Source: JAHEJE01 sp965216335 (lineage in GTDB: Bacteria > Pseudomonadota > Alphaproteobacteria > Rhizobiales > Aestuariivirgaceae). From it: a stretch of 64,000 bases of DNA. Position numbers and translations under genes: made by a program. A model generated the notes under the pieces. That model saw only the letters and a list, made by a program, of their open reading frames with translations. It had not been told where the DNA came from and made no database searches. The stretch's first letter is position 1. Every line of letters starts with the position of its first letter. Positions 17,232-25,835 of this stretch are shown in pieces. The stretch covers positions 558,001 through 622,000 of the forward strand of contig OZ244154.1 of NCBI GenBank assembly GCA_965216335.1, read 5' to 3'.

Positions 17232-18695
17232 CTACTTCGCAAGACAAGTCCATTCCGCACCTTGCGAGCCGCTTACTTGGAAGCCGAGCGAGTAGCAAAT
17301 CTTCTCAAATTGCGCGCGCGTCATGAAACCGAGGAAGTCCATGGGCTGAACATGGGCGTGGCGTGACCATTGTTCGAACTGGCCGGCATAGGGATCACTG
17401 CTGATGCTGATGTTGCCGGACGCATTGCTGCGGTGTGAGAAAACCGGTTGATGCTGCTGCGCGCTCGACATTTGCGCGGAAGCTACACAGCCCGCAGATG
17501 CCAGCGTCAACGCACAAGAAGTCTTCGACGCCGCGCGTCCTGCCCCGGCTGCAGAGACCACAAGGGCGCCGCTATGCCCGGAGACCCTATTGCGCAGTTC
17601 AGCCTTGGTTCCAGATCCAAGATAATAACGCAGGTACATCCGCTGACCCGGTCCGAACTTTGGTGCAGCGGTGACAGAGATCACGTAGAAATCCCGTCTC
17701 TTTTGATGCTTCTTTCCTCCAGCGACCCCGTAGCGAACACGCACCGGTGTCTTTCTACCGACAAATGACTTGACCTGTCGCGGGAACACCAGGGCAAACG
17801 ATTCCGGCCTGTGACCCGACGACCACTGGGCCACGCCGTGGGCACGATCGGGACCTGTCGTCTCGCCCTGTTGGAACCGTGGCAAATGGTAGATTGTGCC
17901 GTGACCCGGCAAGTCCAGTTCGTCGAACAGCGTAGAGCGTACACCGCCCCATGGCGCGTTGATCCACGTGTACGTGCTGCTGCCCAGATTGAAGACAAGG
18001 TTCTCGACGCGCAGCAGGTCGCCGGTGCTGACCGACAATCGGGTAATGACCATGACGTCGGATCTCAGCCGGTCCGGGACATGTCCCTGCTGGGGCCAAC
18101 TGACGATGTACAAAAACCGGCCGGTTTGGTCGGTCTGCCAGGATACCAATGGAGAATAGTGGTTGCGCGTGCCTTGCACTTTCCGGTCCGCATAGGAGCC
18201 TGCCTGATGAATGAAATCAGGATTTTTTGCGCGCCAGCCACCTTCCTTGCGCTTTTTGCCTTCGCCGTGTTTGGTCAGGACAAACTGAAACACATCATCG
18301 ACATACTGCGAAAACCAGTTGGCTTGTGGCGGCATATATTGTGTACCGCCCGCCTCCCAGGCATACACATTGCCACCCGATGCAATGTGGGCCCGCGCGG
18401 CGTTCACGCCTTTTCCCAAATCTATGGAAAACGCGCCGACTATTGCCCGATTGCGCTTCACGAACGCAGGTGCCCATTTCAAAGGCAATGAGTGCTCGGC
18501 AATGATCCCCACATCACGTTCGCCGGCCAGCTCCAGGGCATTCTCGAGAAACATCGCGTGCAGCTGATCGTTGCGGCCATCGACCAGCTGGCTGGCAACA
18601 TCGGCCCGTGCTCCTTGGCTTAACAGCGCGACGCCAAATAAGCCGATCAGCGAAAACAGTTGGACAAGCATCCAGACCGTAGTCTTGCGCGTCAT
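17232..18695 (-). CDS. Secreted protein of unknown function, coupled to an epimerase
   Basis: A 487-residue protein whose family I do not recognise. It starts with a signal peptide (MTRKTTVWMLVQLFSLIGLFG..., cleavage near ARAD). The mature part is soluble and rich in Trp and Tyr (PPQANWFSQYVDDVFQFVLT, FLYIVSWPQQG, YTWINAPWGGVRS), as in carbohydrate-active or sugar-binding domains, but no catalytic motif is clear. A Ser/Ala-rich stretch (about residues 388-430) separates a C-terminal 60-residue Cys-containing segment (FMTRAQFEKICYSLGFQV). The ATG at 18695 overlaps the stop of the upstream epimerase by 4 bp (ATGA), so they are translationally coupled; a longer in-frame start at 18716 is less likely. 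Being in the glycan region suggests an extracellular polysaccharide role. Confidence 0.7.
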   Translation of the reverse strand: MTRKTTVWMLVQLFSLIGLFGVALLSQGARADVASQLVDGRNDQLHAMFLENALELAGERDVGIIAEHSLPLKWAPAFVKRNRAIVGAFSIDLGKGVNAARAHIASGGNVYAWEAGGTQYMPPQANWFSQYVDDVFQFVLTKHGEGKKRKEGGWRAKNPDFIHQAGSYADRKVQGTRNHYSPLVSWQTDQTGRFLYIVSWPQQGHVPDRLRSDVMVITRLSVSTGDLLRVENLVFNLGSSTYTWINAPWGGVRSTLFDELDLPGHGTIYHLPRFQQGETTGPDRAHGVAQWSSGHRPESFALVFPRQVKSFVGRKTPVRVRYGVAGGKKHQKRRDFYVISVTAAPKFGPGQRMYLRYYLGSGTKAELRNRVSGHSGALVVSAAGAGRAASKTSCALTLASAGCVASAQMSSAQQHQPVFSHRSNASGNISISSDPYAGQFEQWSRHAHVQPMDFLGFMTRAQFEKICYSLGFQVSGSQGAEWTCLAK

Positions 18696-19759
18696 ACACC
18701 CCCGGCACTTGCCCATTCGCTTACTTCCTTTAGTCCATCTTCAAATGACATTTGCGCAGACCAGTTGAGCAACTCCCTGGCCCTTTCGACGTCTGCAACG
18801 GCATACCGTACATCGCCAGAGCGGAAGTCACCACTGATGCGCAACCGATCCTCGTCACAGTCGAAGTTGTTCAACAACACAAGTGCCATTTCCAGAATGG
18901 AGGCGGCCTTTCCGGAGCCGATGTTGACAGGCGTAGTGCCGATCTGCAGATCCTGATTGGCCAGGATTGCCAAGGCATTGACGACATCGCTGACATGCAC
19001 GAAATCGCGCATGATGTTTCCGTCTTCGTAGATATTCAGAGTCTTGCCGGCCATGATCTGCTCACAGAAGATCGAGATGACGCCGGTATAGGGGTTTCGC
19101 AAGGATTGGCCAGCCCCGTAGACATTCTGAAATCTCAGGCTATTGACCTCAACATCAGTTCCGTCGAAACATTGCTGCAGAAGATCTTCCTGCATGAGTT
19201 TGGTTGAGGCATAAACTGAAGCCGGGCGCGGCGCCAGATCTTCAGGTGTTGCGACCGGAGTCAATGTCCTGCCATCTCGGGATTTTACCGCAAAATCACC
19301 TGCCGACATGTCTTCCGAGCGGCGTGGCTCCCCGCACACCACCTTGCCATCGTCCAAATATCCGCCTTCACCATAGACCGCCCTTGACCCGGCAAGGACT
19401 ATGCGGCGTACCGCCTTGCCTGATTTGCGGACAGCCTCCACCAGATTGGTCGTTCCTATCACATTCACCTGGCAGTAGCGGGTCGGTTCATCCCAGGACT
19501 GTCCCGTGCCGGTTTCCGCGGCGAGGTGATAGATGATGGTCGGTTTGAAGTACCGGACAACGTTTTCCAACTCGGTGAAATTCGCAACATCGCCACGAAC
19601 GTTGTTCAGTTCGCTGGCACAAGGCGTGAGCCCGTGCACTTGCGGATGGAGATTGTCAAAGGACAAGACCTCAGCTTGGTCCGAAAGCTTTCTGGCCAGG
19701 CGCGAACCAATGAAACCGGCACCACCGGTGATGAGAACTCTGTCGTGGTCAGCAGTCAC
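18692..19759 (-). CDS. NAD-dependent epimerase/dehydratase (extended SDR)
   Basis: A 355-residue extended SDR with the NAD-binding motif LITGGAGFIGSRLARKL near the N-terminus, YHLAAETGTGQSW, and the catalytic pair YASTKL (Tyr and Lys). These enzymes epimerise or dehydrate nucleotide-activated sugars, for example UDP-glucose 4-epimerase-like enzymes. The start codon is GTG (19759-19757) with GGAG upstream. It is translationally coupled to the secreted unknown protein that follows. The sugar substrate cannot be read from sequence. Confidence 0.85.
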   Translation of the reverse strand: MTADHDRVLITGGAGFIGSRLARKLSDQAEVLSFDNLHPQVHGLTPCASELNNVRGDVANFTELENVVRYFKPTIIYHLAAETGTGQSWDEPTRYCQVNVIGTTNLVEAVRKSGKAVRRIVLAGSRAVYGEGGYLDDGKVVCGEPRRSEDMSAGDFAVKSRDGRTLTPVATPEDLAPRPASVYASTKLMQEDLLQQCFDGTDVEVNSLRFQNVYGAGQSLRNPYTGVISIFCEQIMAGKTLNIYEDGNIMRDFVHVSDVVNALAILANQDLQIGTTPVNIGSGKAASILEMALVLLNNFDCDEDRLRISGDFRSGDVRYAVADVERARELLNWSAQMSFEDGLKEVSEWASAGGV

Positions 19760-19824
19760 AGCGTGGGCTCCGTCGAAATAGTATGCTGGCGGGTGAAGTT
19801 AATTCTGTCGTACACGAGTACACG

Positions 19825-21780
19825 TTAGGTACGGAGCAGCCGTTTGAACTGCAGACGCAGAAATCTTGGCGCTTCGATAAATGCCGCGCGCCCAACCCGC
19901 AAGAACGGTTTGATTGCATTCCACAACGAGGGATGATTCCGCTTGATCTTTGTCCTTGCAGTGCGCCAACGATGCCATAGCGACTGCGTGAACGGCACGA
20001 CCGGTTTGAACGCGGAATCAGCAATCTTGACCTGTTGACGAATGTCCGCTGACGGAAAAGCCGCCGACAGCCGTTGAAGCTTGAACTGCAATTTGACGTA
20101 GTTCCGCTCAGCCTGCCGGCGGTTGGCAACATGCAACACCCGAAACCCTTCTGACTGTGCCACATACCCAATCAGCCGCTCCATGATATGTGCCAACCCG
20201 CCGTCGACATGGTTCGGTTCAGGATTGAACTCATCCCAGCGCCATCGTTCGGCAAACATCGGAAGCAGGGCCTTCGGGCGAAACCAGAACATCGTACCGT
20301 AGGGGGCAACGGGCGTGTGATCGTCGAGTTTAACTTTCAGACCAAGCCTTTCAGCTGTCTTTGAGACACCGATGCGGTTTGTGAACCAACTATGCCCCAG
20401 TGTTCCGAACCCTATGTGAATCGTAGGCGGCAGGACGAGGCCAATCTTCGGATTCTGTTCGAACAGTCTCACAATGCGTTGCACGAATGCCCGGTTCTTT
20501 ATGAGATTCTCGAGCAGGTGTTCACGGAACGAGTTTGAAATGTGCGGCGCGACTTGCGGGGACTTCTTTGAATGCAGCCTCAAGGCGACATCAATATCCT
20601 CACCCAGGAACTCTTCGCGAAACGTTATAAACAGAGACGACATGTCCCTGCCTTGGTTTTTCTCAACGACCTTGATCTTGTAGTTCGCGACCTTCTTGGC
20701 CTTAATGGCGTTTTCGACATACTTCGCGCCGTCCTCGGAAGCGACGGATACAAGAAGTGTTGAGTTAGCAGGCATCAGCCTAAAGTGCTTGAGCACTTCG
20801 TGAATGAATTCGCTGTAATAGACGTGGCAGACCATGGCCGCACGAGAAGTCAGCTTTTCCGATTTGCGCTTGATTTCATCATGATCGATAATCGTCAGCT
20901 CTTCGAATTTCGCTTCGATATCCCTGAGCGAATTGCTGCGCAGAATAACGTCCCAAACCATGTCGACGTCGTAATCGGTGTACTCAGCAATTGCATCCAG
21001 TGTCCGGCGCCCATCCAGGGTTTCCATCTCGAACACCAGCGGGTCGAGCAGGAGAAAAGACCGGTGCAGGAAGGGATGACCTTGTTCTATCAATGCGCCC
21101 GATTCGAGAAGATGCGGCTGTTGCGAAATCGTTTCGAACCGCGATGAAAAGCAACCGAAAGACCATCGGTCGGACGGCTCACCAAGCGCCTTTGCCAAGG
21201 CAGCCTCTGCTTTTGGTAAACCTGCACCAATTGCGCTGTTCTTGTGCTGAGCCAAGATGCTTTGCACCAACCCGGTTGCCCACAATTCCGGCGAAATCTG
21301 CAGCCAACTGCTTTCGCAGACCAGTTCCAGTCCGTTCCCGCCGCCACCGCTTCTTGCCAGCATTGGGTGGGAGCTGAATGCGGACATCATATCATGGCCA
21401 GATTCATTTCTCGCCTGGATCAAGCTGGTCAGCGATTGCATCGGGCCGATCAGGGACACATCGCACAGCAAGACATCACCAGTGACGTCTTTGCCGACAT
21501 GTTCGGCGGATTGTGCGTAGAAATTGAGCCGGCCTGTTGTTCCCGATGCGCCGATGATTTCGTCTGCGAACTCCGCATAGCCGGGTTCACGACCGTAGGC
21601 GTCAATCTGAGCTTGAGGCACGACAAGAAGGGTTCTTGTGCATACTTCCCCCAGAGCCTTTAGCAGATACTGGTCTTCAGGCGCGCGGATATGTTGCTCG
21701 TCAGCAGATGTGACACACAGCACGGCAACATCAATCTGTGGCTCGGATAGTCCTGCCTTGATATTTGCGGACTCGTTCAT
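19825..21780 (-). CDS. RgpF-domain (rhamnan synthesis F) glycan biosynthesis protein
   Basis: A 651-residue protein. The C-terminal half (about residues 310-600) carries blocks characteristic of the rhamnan synthesis protein F domain: MVCHVYYSEFIHEVL, VEKNQGRDMSSLF, DVALRLHSKKSPQ, and APYGTMFWFRPKALLPMF. Such domains occur in rhamnose-polymer glucosyl- or rhamnosyltransferases. The N-terminal half (about 1-300) resembles nothing I recognise. The ATG overlaps the upstream sulfotransferase-like gene's stop by 4 bp (ATGA). The complete rhamnose-nucleotide pathway is 4-8 kb away on the same strand, so a rhamnose-containing polymer is a good guess. Confidence 0.75.
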   Translation of the reverse strand: MNESANIKAGLSEPQIDVAVLCVTSADEQHIRAPEDQYLLKALGEVCTRTLLVVPQAQIDAYGREPGYAEFADEIIGASGTTGRLNFYAQSAEHVGKDVTGDVLLCDVSLIGPMQSLTSLIQARNESGHDMMSAFSSHPMLARSGGGGNGLELVCESSWLQISPELWATGLVQSILAQHKNSAIGAGLPKAEAALAKALGEPSDRWSFGCFSSRFETISQQPHLLESGALIEQGHPFLHRSFLLLDPLVFEMETLDGRRTLDAIAEYTDYDVDMVWDVILRSNSLRDIEAKFEELTIIDHDEIKRKSEKLTSRAAMVCHVYYSEFIHEVLKHFRLMPANSTLLVSVASEDGAKYVENAIKAKKVANYKIKVVEKNQGRDMSSLFITFREEFLGEDIDVALRLHSKKSPQVAPHISNSFREHLLENLIKNRAFVQRIVRLFEQNPKIGLVLPPTIHIGFGTLGHSWFTNRIGVSKTAERLGLKVKLDDHTPVAPYGTMFWFRPKALLPMFAERWRWDEFNPEPNHVDGGLAHIMERLIGYVAQSEGFRVLHVANRRQAERNYVKLQFKLQRLSAAFPSADIRQQVKIADSAFKPVVPFTQSLWHRWRTARTKIKRNHPSLWNAIKPFLRVGRAAFIEAPRFLRLQFKRLLRT

Positions 21781-22796
21781 TGCAGCTCGGTCAGTTCGAT
21801 TTTCTTTTCGTAGTAGTCAAGCAATGCCGCAACAATCGGCTGGGCAGCCAATGCATGGTCATCATAGTACGGCAGAATTGCGGCCTCGTTGAGAAACGGC
21901 TCTGCTGCATCTTCCTCAGGATAGATCAGACCTGACAATCGCTCGCGGATTTGCCCTTCCAACGTCTGCATCACAAAGGTGTCGCGCGGAACGGTGATTT
22001 GCTTTCGCGCATGTTTGGCGTAGGTCTGGATGACGCTGACAATCTGCTGGCGTTCGTTCGCGTTCGTTCCTCTTATGAACTTGTGCCGCAACTCCGGACC
22101 AACATGTGGAGCACCATTCGCTTTTCGTGCTGTAAGCAAGCGAAGGAACTCTGTCAGTTCAATAGGGTAACTTTGGTTCGACCTCGCTTTTTCCTGCGCC
22201 TTCAAGTTCTGCAGACCCAGCACCGACTGCGCAAAAACCTCAAAAATGTCCCCGTTCTTTCTTCGAATTGCTTCCACCAGCAAAATGTGAAGCTGACTGT
22301 CATCCATCTGCAGCAAGGGATCCAGATCAACCATGGAGTTGACAATCCTTGACTTCAAAGGGTCATTGAAGTTGTTCGCAAAGCGTTGCGGCAGACTGGC
22401 CGGGCAACCTTGCTTCACTTCCTCCGCCCAGTATGAGTAGAACAGACTGACGGGGTCACGGACGGCATAAACCAGGTGAATCTCTGTCTGACCCAGCAGT
22501 TCCGACAGCTTGCGGAACTGCTCCGGTTTCCATCGACAGAAGCCTTCTGCAGAAAACACAATGCTTGCATCGCCAGCTTCGTCCCGCACGCCTTCAGTCA
22601 ATTCCGCAAAGTGCTTGCCATCCGAATTGAGGTATTCAGAATAGTTGTGAGCGAGGTCATGGTGCGCACGTTGGTCGAGCATGCCGACCGACGGGTAGCA
22701 CCAGCCCAACGTCTTCAACTCGTCCCGCTTTGCAAACAGATTATGTTGGATGTACGTGGTTGCCGTCTTGTGTGGACCTATGTGCAGAACCAGCAA
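21777..22796 (-). CDS. Sulfotransferase-like P-loop protein
   Basis: A 339-residue protein starting LVLHIGPHKTATTYIQHN: the GPHKTATT loop is the PAPS 5'-phosphosulfate-binding loop seen in bacterial glycan sulfotransferase-like proteins. A second conserved stretch is EIHLVYAVRDPVSLFYSYWAEEVKQG (3'-phosphate-binding Arg and Ser). The start codon is TTG (22796-22794) with GAGGG 9 nt upstream. It is coupled to the RgpF-domain gene. Such proteins either add sulfate to a sugar or are inactive relatives; the donor is presumed to be PAPS. A short open frame upstream ends 3 bp before this start. Confidence 0.72.
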   Translation of the reverse strand: MLVLHIGPHKTATTYIQHNLFAKRDELKTLGWCYPSVGMLDQRAHHDLAHNYSEYLNSDGKHFAELTEGVRDEAGDASIVFSAEGFCRWKPEQFRKLSELLGQTEIHLVYAVRDPVSLFYSYWAEEVKQGCPASLPQRFANNFNDPLKSRIVNSMVDLDPLLQMDDSQLHILLVEAIRRKNGDIFEVFAQSVLGLQNLKAQEKARSNQSYPIELTEFLRLLTARKANGAPHVGPELRHKFIRGTNANERQQIVSVIQTYAKHARKQITVPRDTFVMQTLEGQIRERLSGLIYPEEDAAEPFLNEAAILPYYDDHALAAQPIVAALLDYYEKKIELTELQ

Positions 22797-22799
22797 AGC

Positions 22800-23072
22800 T
22801 CAACCCTCACTCTTAGTCATTTCAGTCAACCTGACATTCCAGATGCGAACAACCCGCCGCACCATATTCTCACCAAGCGGCGTCATACCTCGCGGTGACA
22901 TGGCATCCTCGAACCCCGGCGAGCCCTGTTCTGTCACGGCATTCAATCGCTTAACGGCAGGATCCAAAGACCGGCAATCATGCCATCCATCTTCGTATTC
23001 GCACGGCATATCCGCCCACCCAGACCCCCGCATACAGGGTCGGAAATGGCAAAAACAGCAAAATCGGTTCAC
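22800..23072 (-). CDS. Possible small ORF upstream of the sulfotransferase-like gene
   Basis: A GTG-started open frame of 90 codons ends 3 bp before the sulfotransferase-like start, which would allow coupling. Its C-terminal part (SPRGMTPLGENMVRRVVRIW) looks protein-like, but I recognise no family and see no clear ribosome-binding site. The frame is open for only about 17 further codons upstream, so it may be a remnant of a longer gene, or not coding at all. Confidence 0.22.
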   Translation of the reverse strand: MNRFCCFCHFRPCMRGSGWADMPCEYEDGWHDCRSLDPAVKRLNAVTEQGSPGFEDAMSPRGMTPLGENMVRRVVRIWNVRLTEMTKSEG

Positions 23073-23259
23073 CGGCTCTAAGCGGGAAATTCCACGCGGC
23101 AGGCCCCCAAGATTTCACTGGGGTTCAATACGAAAAACGCCGAATGCGTGTCAATCCCCATAGCCGGATGCTGAACATGTTCAATGGACAAAAAGTACTG
23201 TTGAAACGCTGGAAAATCTCCGCAGGTTCACCGCTGCGATCGTGGGGCGCCTTGAAAAC

Positions 23260-23275
23260 TGTGACACGCATTACA
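23260..23275. promoter_or_regulatory. CRP-like site TGTGA-N6-TTACA upstream of the RTX sulfatase
   Basis: TGTGA (23260-23264) and TTACA (23271-23275) are separated by 6 bp. This is one base off the CRP consensus TGTGA-N6-TCACA. The right half overlaps the putative -35 hexamer, and the centre lies roughly 38-42 bp before the expected transcription start, the position of class II activator sites. The larger RTX gene has a perfect version. Confidence 0.45.
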
Positions 23276-23298
23276 CATCCGCCGGTATCCTGTATGAT
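23271..23298 (+). promoter_or_regulatory. Putative sigma-70-type promoter of the RTX sulfatase gene
   Basis: TTACAC (23271-23276), a 16-bp spacer, then TATGAT (23293-23298). Transcription would start about 20 bp before the ATG at 23325, leaving a short leader that contains the GGAG ribosome-binding site. Confidence 0.45.
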
Positions 23299-23324
23299 TG
23301 CCCACCAATAATCGGAGCACCAGA

Positions 23325-25808
23325 ATGAACGTAGTTTTCATTTCGATTGACGACCTCAACGACTGGGCCAACGTCTTTACCGCTTATCCGGGTGCCGTCC
23401 ACACACCCAACATCGATCGCCTGATCGATTCGGGCGTGAGTTTTGAGAATGCCTACTCACAGGCTGCGGTGTGCAACGTCTCGCGAACCAGCGTTCTTTC
23501 AGGACAGGACCCGACGACGACCCAGGTGCTGGACAACAGCACCGACTGGCAGGACAAACTTGCCCCCTCGATGACGCTGCCCGCGTTCATGAAAGACGCC
23601 GGCTACTACAGCGCCGGCGCGGGTAAGCTGTTCCATAAGACGTTCATAGAAAAGTCGATCCGCGACCAATTGTTCGACGAGTATCAGGCCGCAACGGGAG
23701 CGCGCAGCTTTCCAGACGATGAAGCCGGGCACACCACGGTAGGAGATTTTCAGGGCGGCGTGTTCGACCCTTCCGGCGGCAGGTTTCTCGACGATGCTGC
23801 GACGGCCGCCTTTGCGGAGAACTTCCTTTCCAGTGCCCAAGCAGATGCTGGCCCGTTCATGCTGTCTCTTGGGTTCATCCGTCCGCATCTGGATTGGGTC
23901 GTGCCACAAGAGTATTTCGATCTTTATCCCCTTGAGGAGATTGTCCTTCCGGGCAAGATTGATCCGGTTACCGGTTTGTTTGTCGCCCCGGACGGTACCC
24001 CAGACATCGATTCGAGCCAAAAGTTCTTCGAACTCCTGGACGACAATAAAAAAGGTACTCATGGCGAGATCGTTACAGAGGATGCCTGGAAGCTCCTCGT
24101 ACAGGCTTATCTGGCGAGCATTTCGTATATGGATCATCAGCTGGGCCGTGTCCTCGACGCCATTGATGCAAATGGCCACACCAACGACACAATGATCGTC
24201 GCCTGGAGTGATCACGGGTACCATCTTGGCGACCGTGAGCAGCTTTGGGGCAAGTTCACCCTCTGGGAAGAGGCGGCGAAGGCTCCGCTCGTGATCAAGG
24301 TTCCCGGGGTAACCGACAAGAGTACCAATCCTGCTGATCACTACACCTTGAAGCCAGTCGAATTGCTCGACATCTACCCGACAATTCTTGAACTTGCAGG
24401 TATCGCTCCCTCACAATGGCCGCCGCATCTTGAGGGCCAAAGCCTTGCCCCGTTGGTGAACGGCACGGGAACAATTAACAAACCGGCCTTTACCTGGATG
24501 TACGGCAGCTATTCGGTGAGAGACGGCAACTTTCGTTACACACGTTACGAGGACGGATCCGAGGAGCTCTACGATCTGGCGCAGGATCCCAGCCAGCTTG
24601 TCAATCTGGCCGGCGATGCCGCCTTTGCTGCAATCAAGGCCGGGCTGATCGCCGAAGTGAATGCCAGGTATTCGATTGTTCACGCAACAACGGATGGCGC
24701 CGTCGTGAACGGAACCGCCGGGGATGATATTTTTGTGCAGTTTGAAGCCGCAGCAACCTTGAACGGCGGCGCCGGCAACGATGTCTACTTCGTCAATGGC
24801 GACCTAAGGGACGAAACCGTTCCCGCCGGTCAGATCGAAGTCGTCATCAACGAGATGGCGGGGCAGGGGCGGGATGTCATCTTCTCCGGCTATGACTTCA
24901 CGTTGCCGGACCATGTAGAGGATGCCATCGTGCGACCCGCCCCCTTCGCCGGGGGGTCGCACATTTCGGGAAATGCGCTCGACAATGTCATTAACGCCAA
25001 CAAGCGGCATGACCAGTTGTTGGGCAGGCAGGGCAATGACACATTGACCGGCGGGGTCGGCAACGACGGCCTGTTCGGGCAAGCCGGGCATGACAGCCTG
25101 ATCGGCGACGCGGACAACGACAAGCTGAACGGTGGCTTTGGCAACGACACATTGGATGGCGGCTCGGGCCTTGACTTCGCGCTCTTTGGCGGAGTGGTCG
25201 CAATTTCCGTCAACCTCAACATCTCGGGAGCGCAGAATACAGGCCAGGGAACGGATATTCTCAAACGCATCGAGAACCTCTCGGGCGGAACCAACAACGA
25301 CAAGTTCATTGGGAATGCCGCAGCCAACGTTTTGCATGGCCTCGGTGGCGCAGATACGCTCGACGGTCGAAACGGCGACGATTCACTGCTCGGCGGGGGC
25401 GGCAATGACCGGCTCTTGGGCCGTGGTGGCAAAGACACCTTGCTTGGCACGACCGGCAACGACTTCCTCGCCGGCGGTAGCGGGAGCGACCGCCTGAACG
25501 GCGGCAAGGGCGTCGATACCCTGCAGGGCGACCAGGGCAACGACACCCTGATCGGCGGCGGATACGGGGACGTCTTTGTTTTCGCCAAAGGGTTCGGGAG
25601 AGATACTGCTCTCGACTACCAGCTCGGCATCGACCAGTTGCAACTCAACGATGCACTATGGGGAGGAGGGCTCACGGCCAAACAGGTGGTGAACATGTTC
25701 GGGATCACTACGCCAAAGGGCGTTGTTCTTGATTTTGGATCTGACGAACTGACCTTGAAGACACTGGCCAGCCTGTCATCGCTGCACAGCGACATCGTTA
25801 TTGTCTGA
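23325..25808 (+). CDS. Sulfatase with C-terminal RTX repeats (predicted type I-secreted)
   Basis: An 827-residue two-part protein. Residues 1 to about 460 are a type I sulfatase of the iduronate-2-sulfatase-like branch: metal ligands in SIDDLND (D9, D10), catalytic Cys C50 in AVCNVSRTSVLSG, GKLFHK, and a late AWSDHGYHLGDREQLWGKFT. The active-site pentapeptide is C-N-V-S-R rather than C-x-P-S-R or C-x-A-S-R. From about 465 come RTX calcium-binding repeats (GGAGNDVY, GGVGNDGL, GGFGNDTL, GGGGNDRL and more), then a C-terminal tail (ALWGGGLTAKQVVNMF, LDFGSDELTL, DIVIV) shared with the larger RTX protein. There is no Sec or Tat signal, so export by type I secretion is likely. ATG 23325 has GGAG upstream and beats an in-frame TTG at 23298. 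It would remove sulfate esters from glycans outside the cell. Confidence 0.85.
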   Translation: MNVVFISIDDLNDWANVFTAYPGAVHTPNIDRLIDSGVSFENAYSQAAVCNVSRTSVLSGQDPTTTQVLDNSTDWQDKLAPSMTLPAFMKDAGYYSAGAGKLFHKTFIEKSIRDQLFDEYQAATGARSFPDDEAGHTTVGDFQGGVFDPSGGRFLDDAATAAFAENFLSSAQADAGPFMLSLGFIRPHLDWVVPQEYFDLYPLEEIVLPGKIDPVTGLFVAPDGTPDIDSSQKFFELLDDNKKGTHGEIVTEDAWKLLVQAYLASISYMDHQLGRVLDAIDANGHTNDTMIVAWSDHGYHLGDREQLWGKFTLWEEAAKAPLVIKVPGVTDKSTNPADHYTLKPVELLDIYPTILELAGIAPSQWPPHLEGQSLAPLVNGTGTINKPAFTWMYGSYSVRDGNFRYTRYEDGSEELYDLAQDPSQLVNLAGDAAFAAIKAGLIAEVNARYSIVHATTDGAVVNGTAGDDIFVQFEAAATLNGGAGNDVYFVNGDLRDETVPAGQIEVVINEMAGQGRDVIFSGYDFTLPDHVEDAIVRPAPFAGGSHISGNALDNVINANKRHDQLLGRQGNDTLTGGVGNDGLFGQAGHDSLIGDADNDKLNGGFGNDTLDGGSGLDFALFGGVVAISVNLNISGAQNTGQGTDILKRIENLSGGTNNDKFIGNAAANVLHGLGGADTLDGRNGDDSLLGGGGNDRLLGRGGKDTLLGTTGNDFLAGGSGSDRLNGGKGVDTLQGDQGNDTLIGGGYGDVFVFAKGFGRDTALDYQLGIDQLQLNDALWGGGLTAKQVVNMFGITTPKGVVLDFGSDELTLKTLASLSSLHSDIVIV

Positions 25809-25835
25809 CGTCCAGCCGGCTACAAGGTCCTGAGG

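Larger units (their letters stand above)
22797..23324. other. 528-bp intergenic stretch between divergent genes
   Basis: Apart from the doubtful small ORF on the minus strand, this region looks non-coding. The last 70 bp hold a CRP-like palindrome and a sigma-70-like promoter for the RTX sulfatase, listed separately. I see nothing else with clear structure. Confidence 0.5.
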
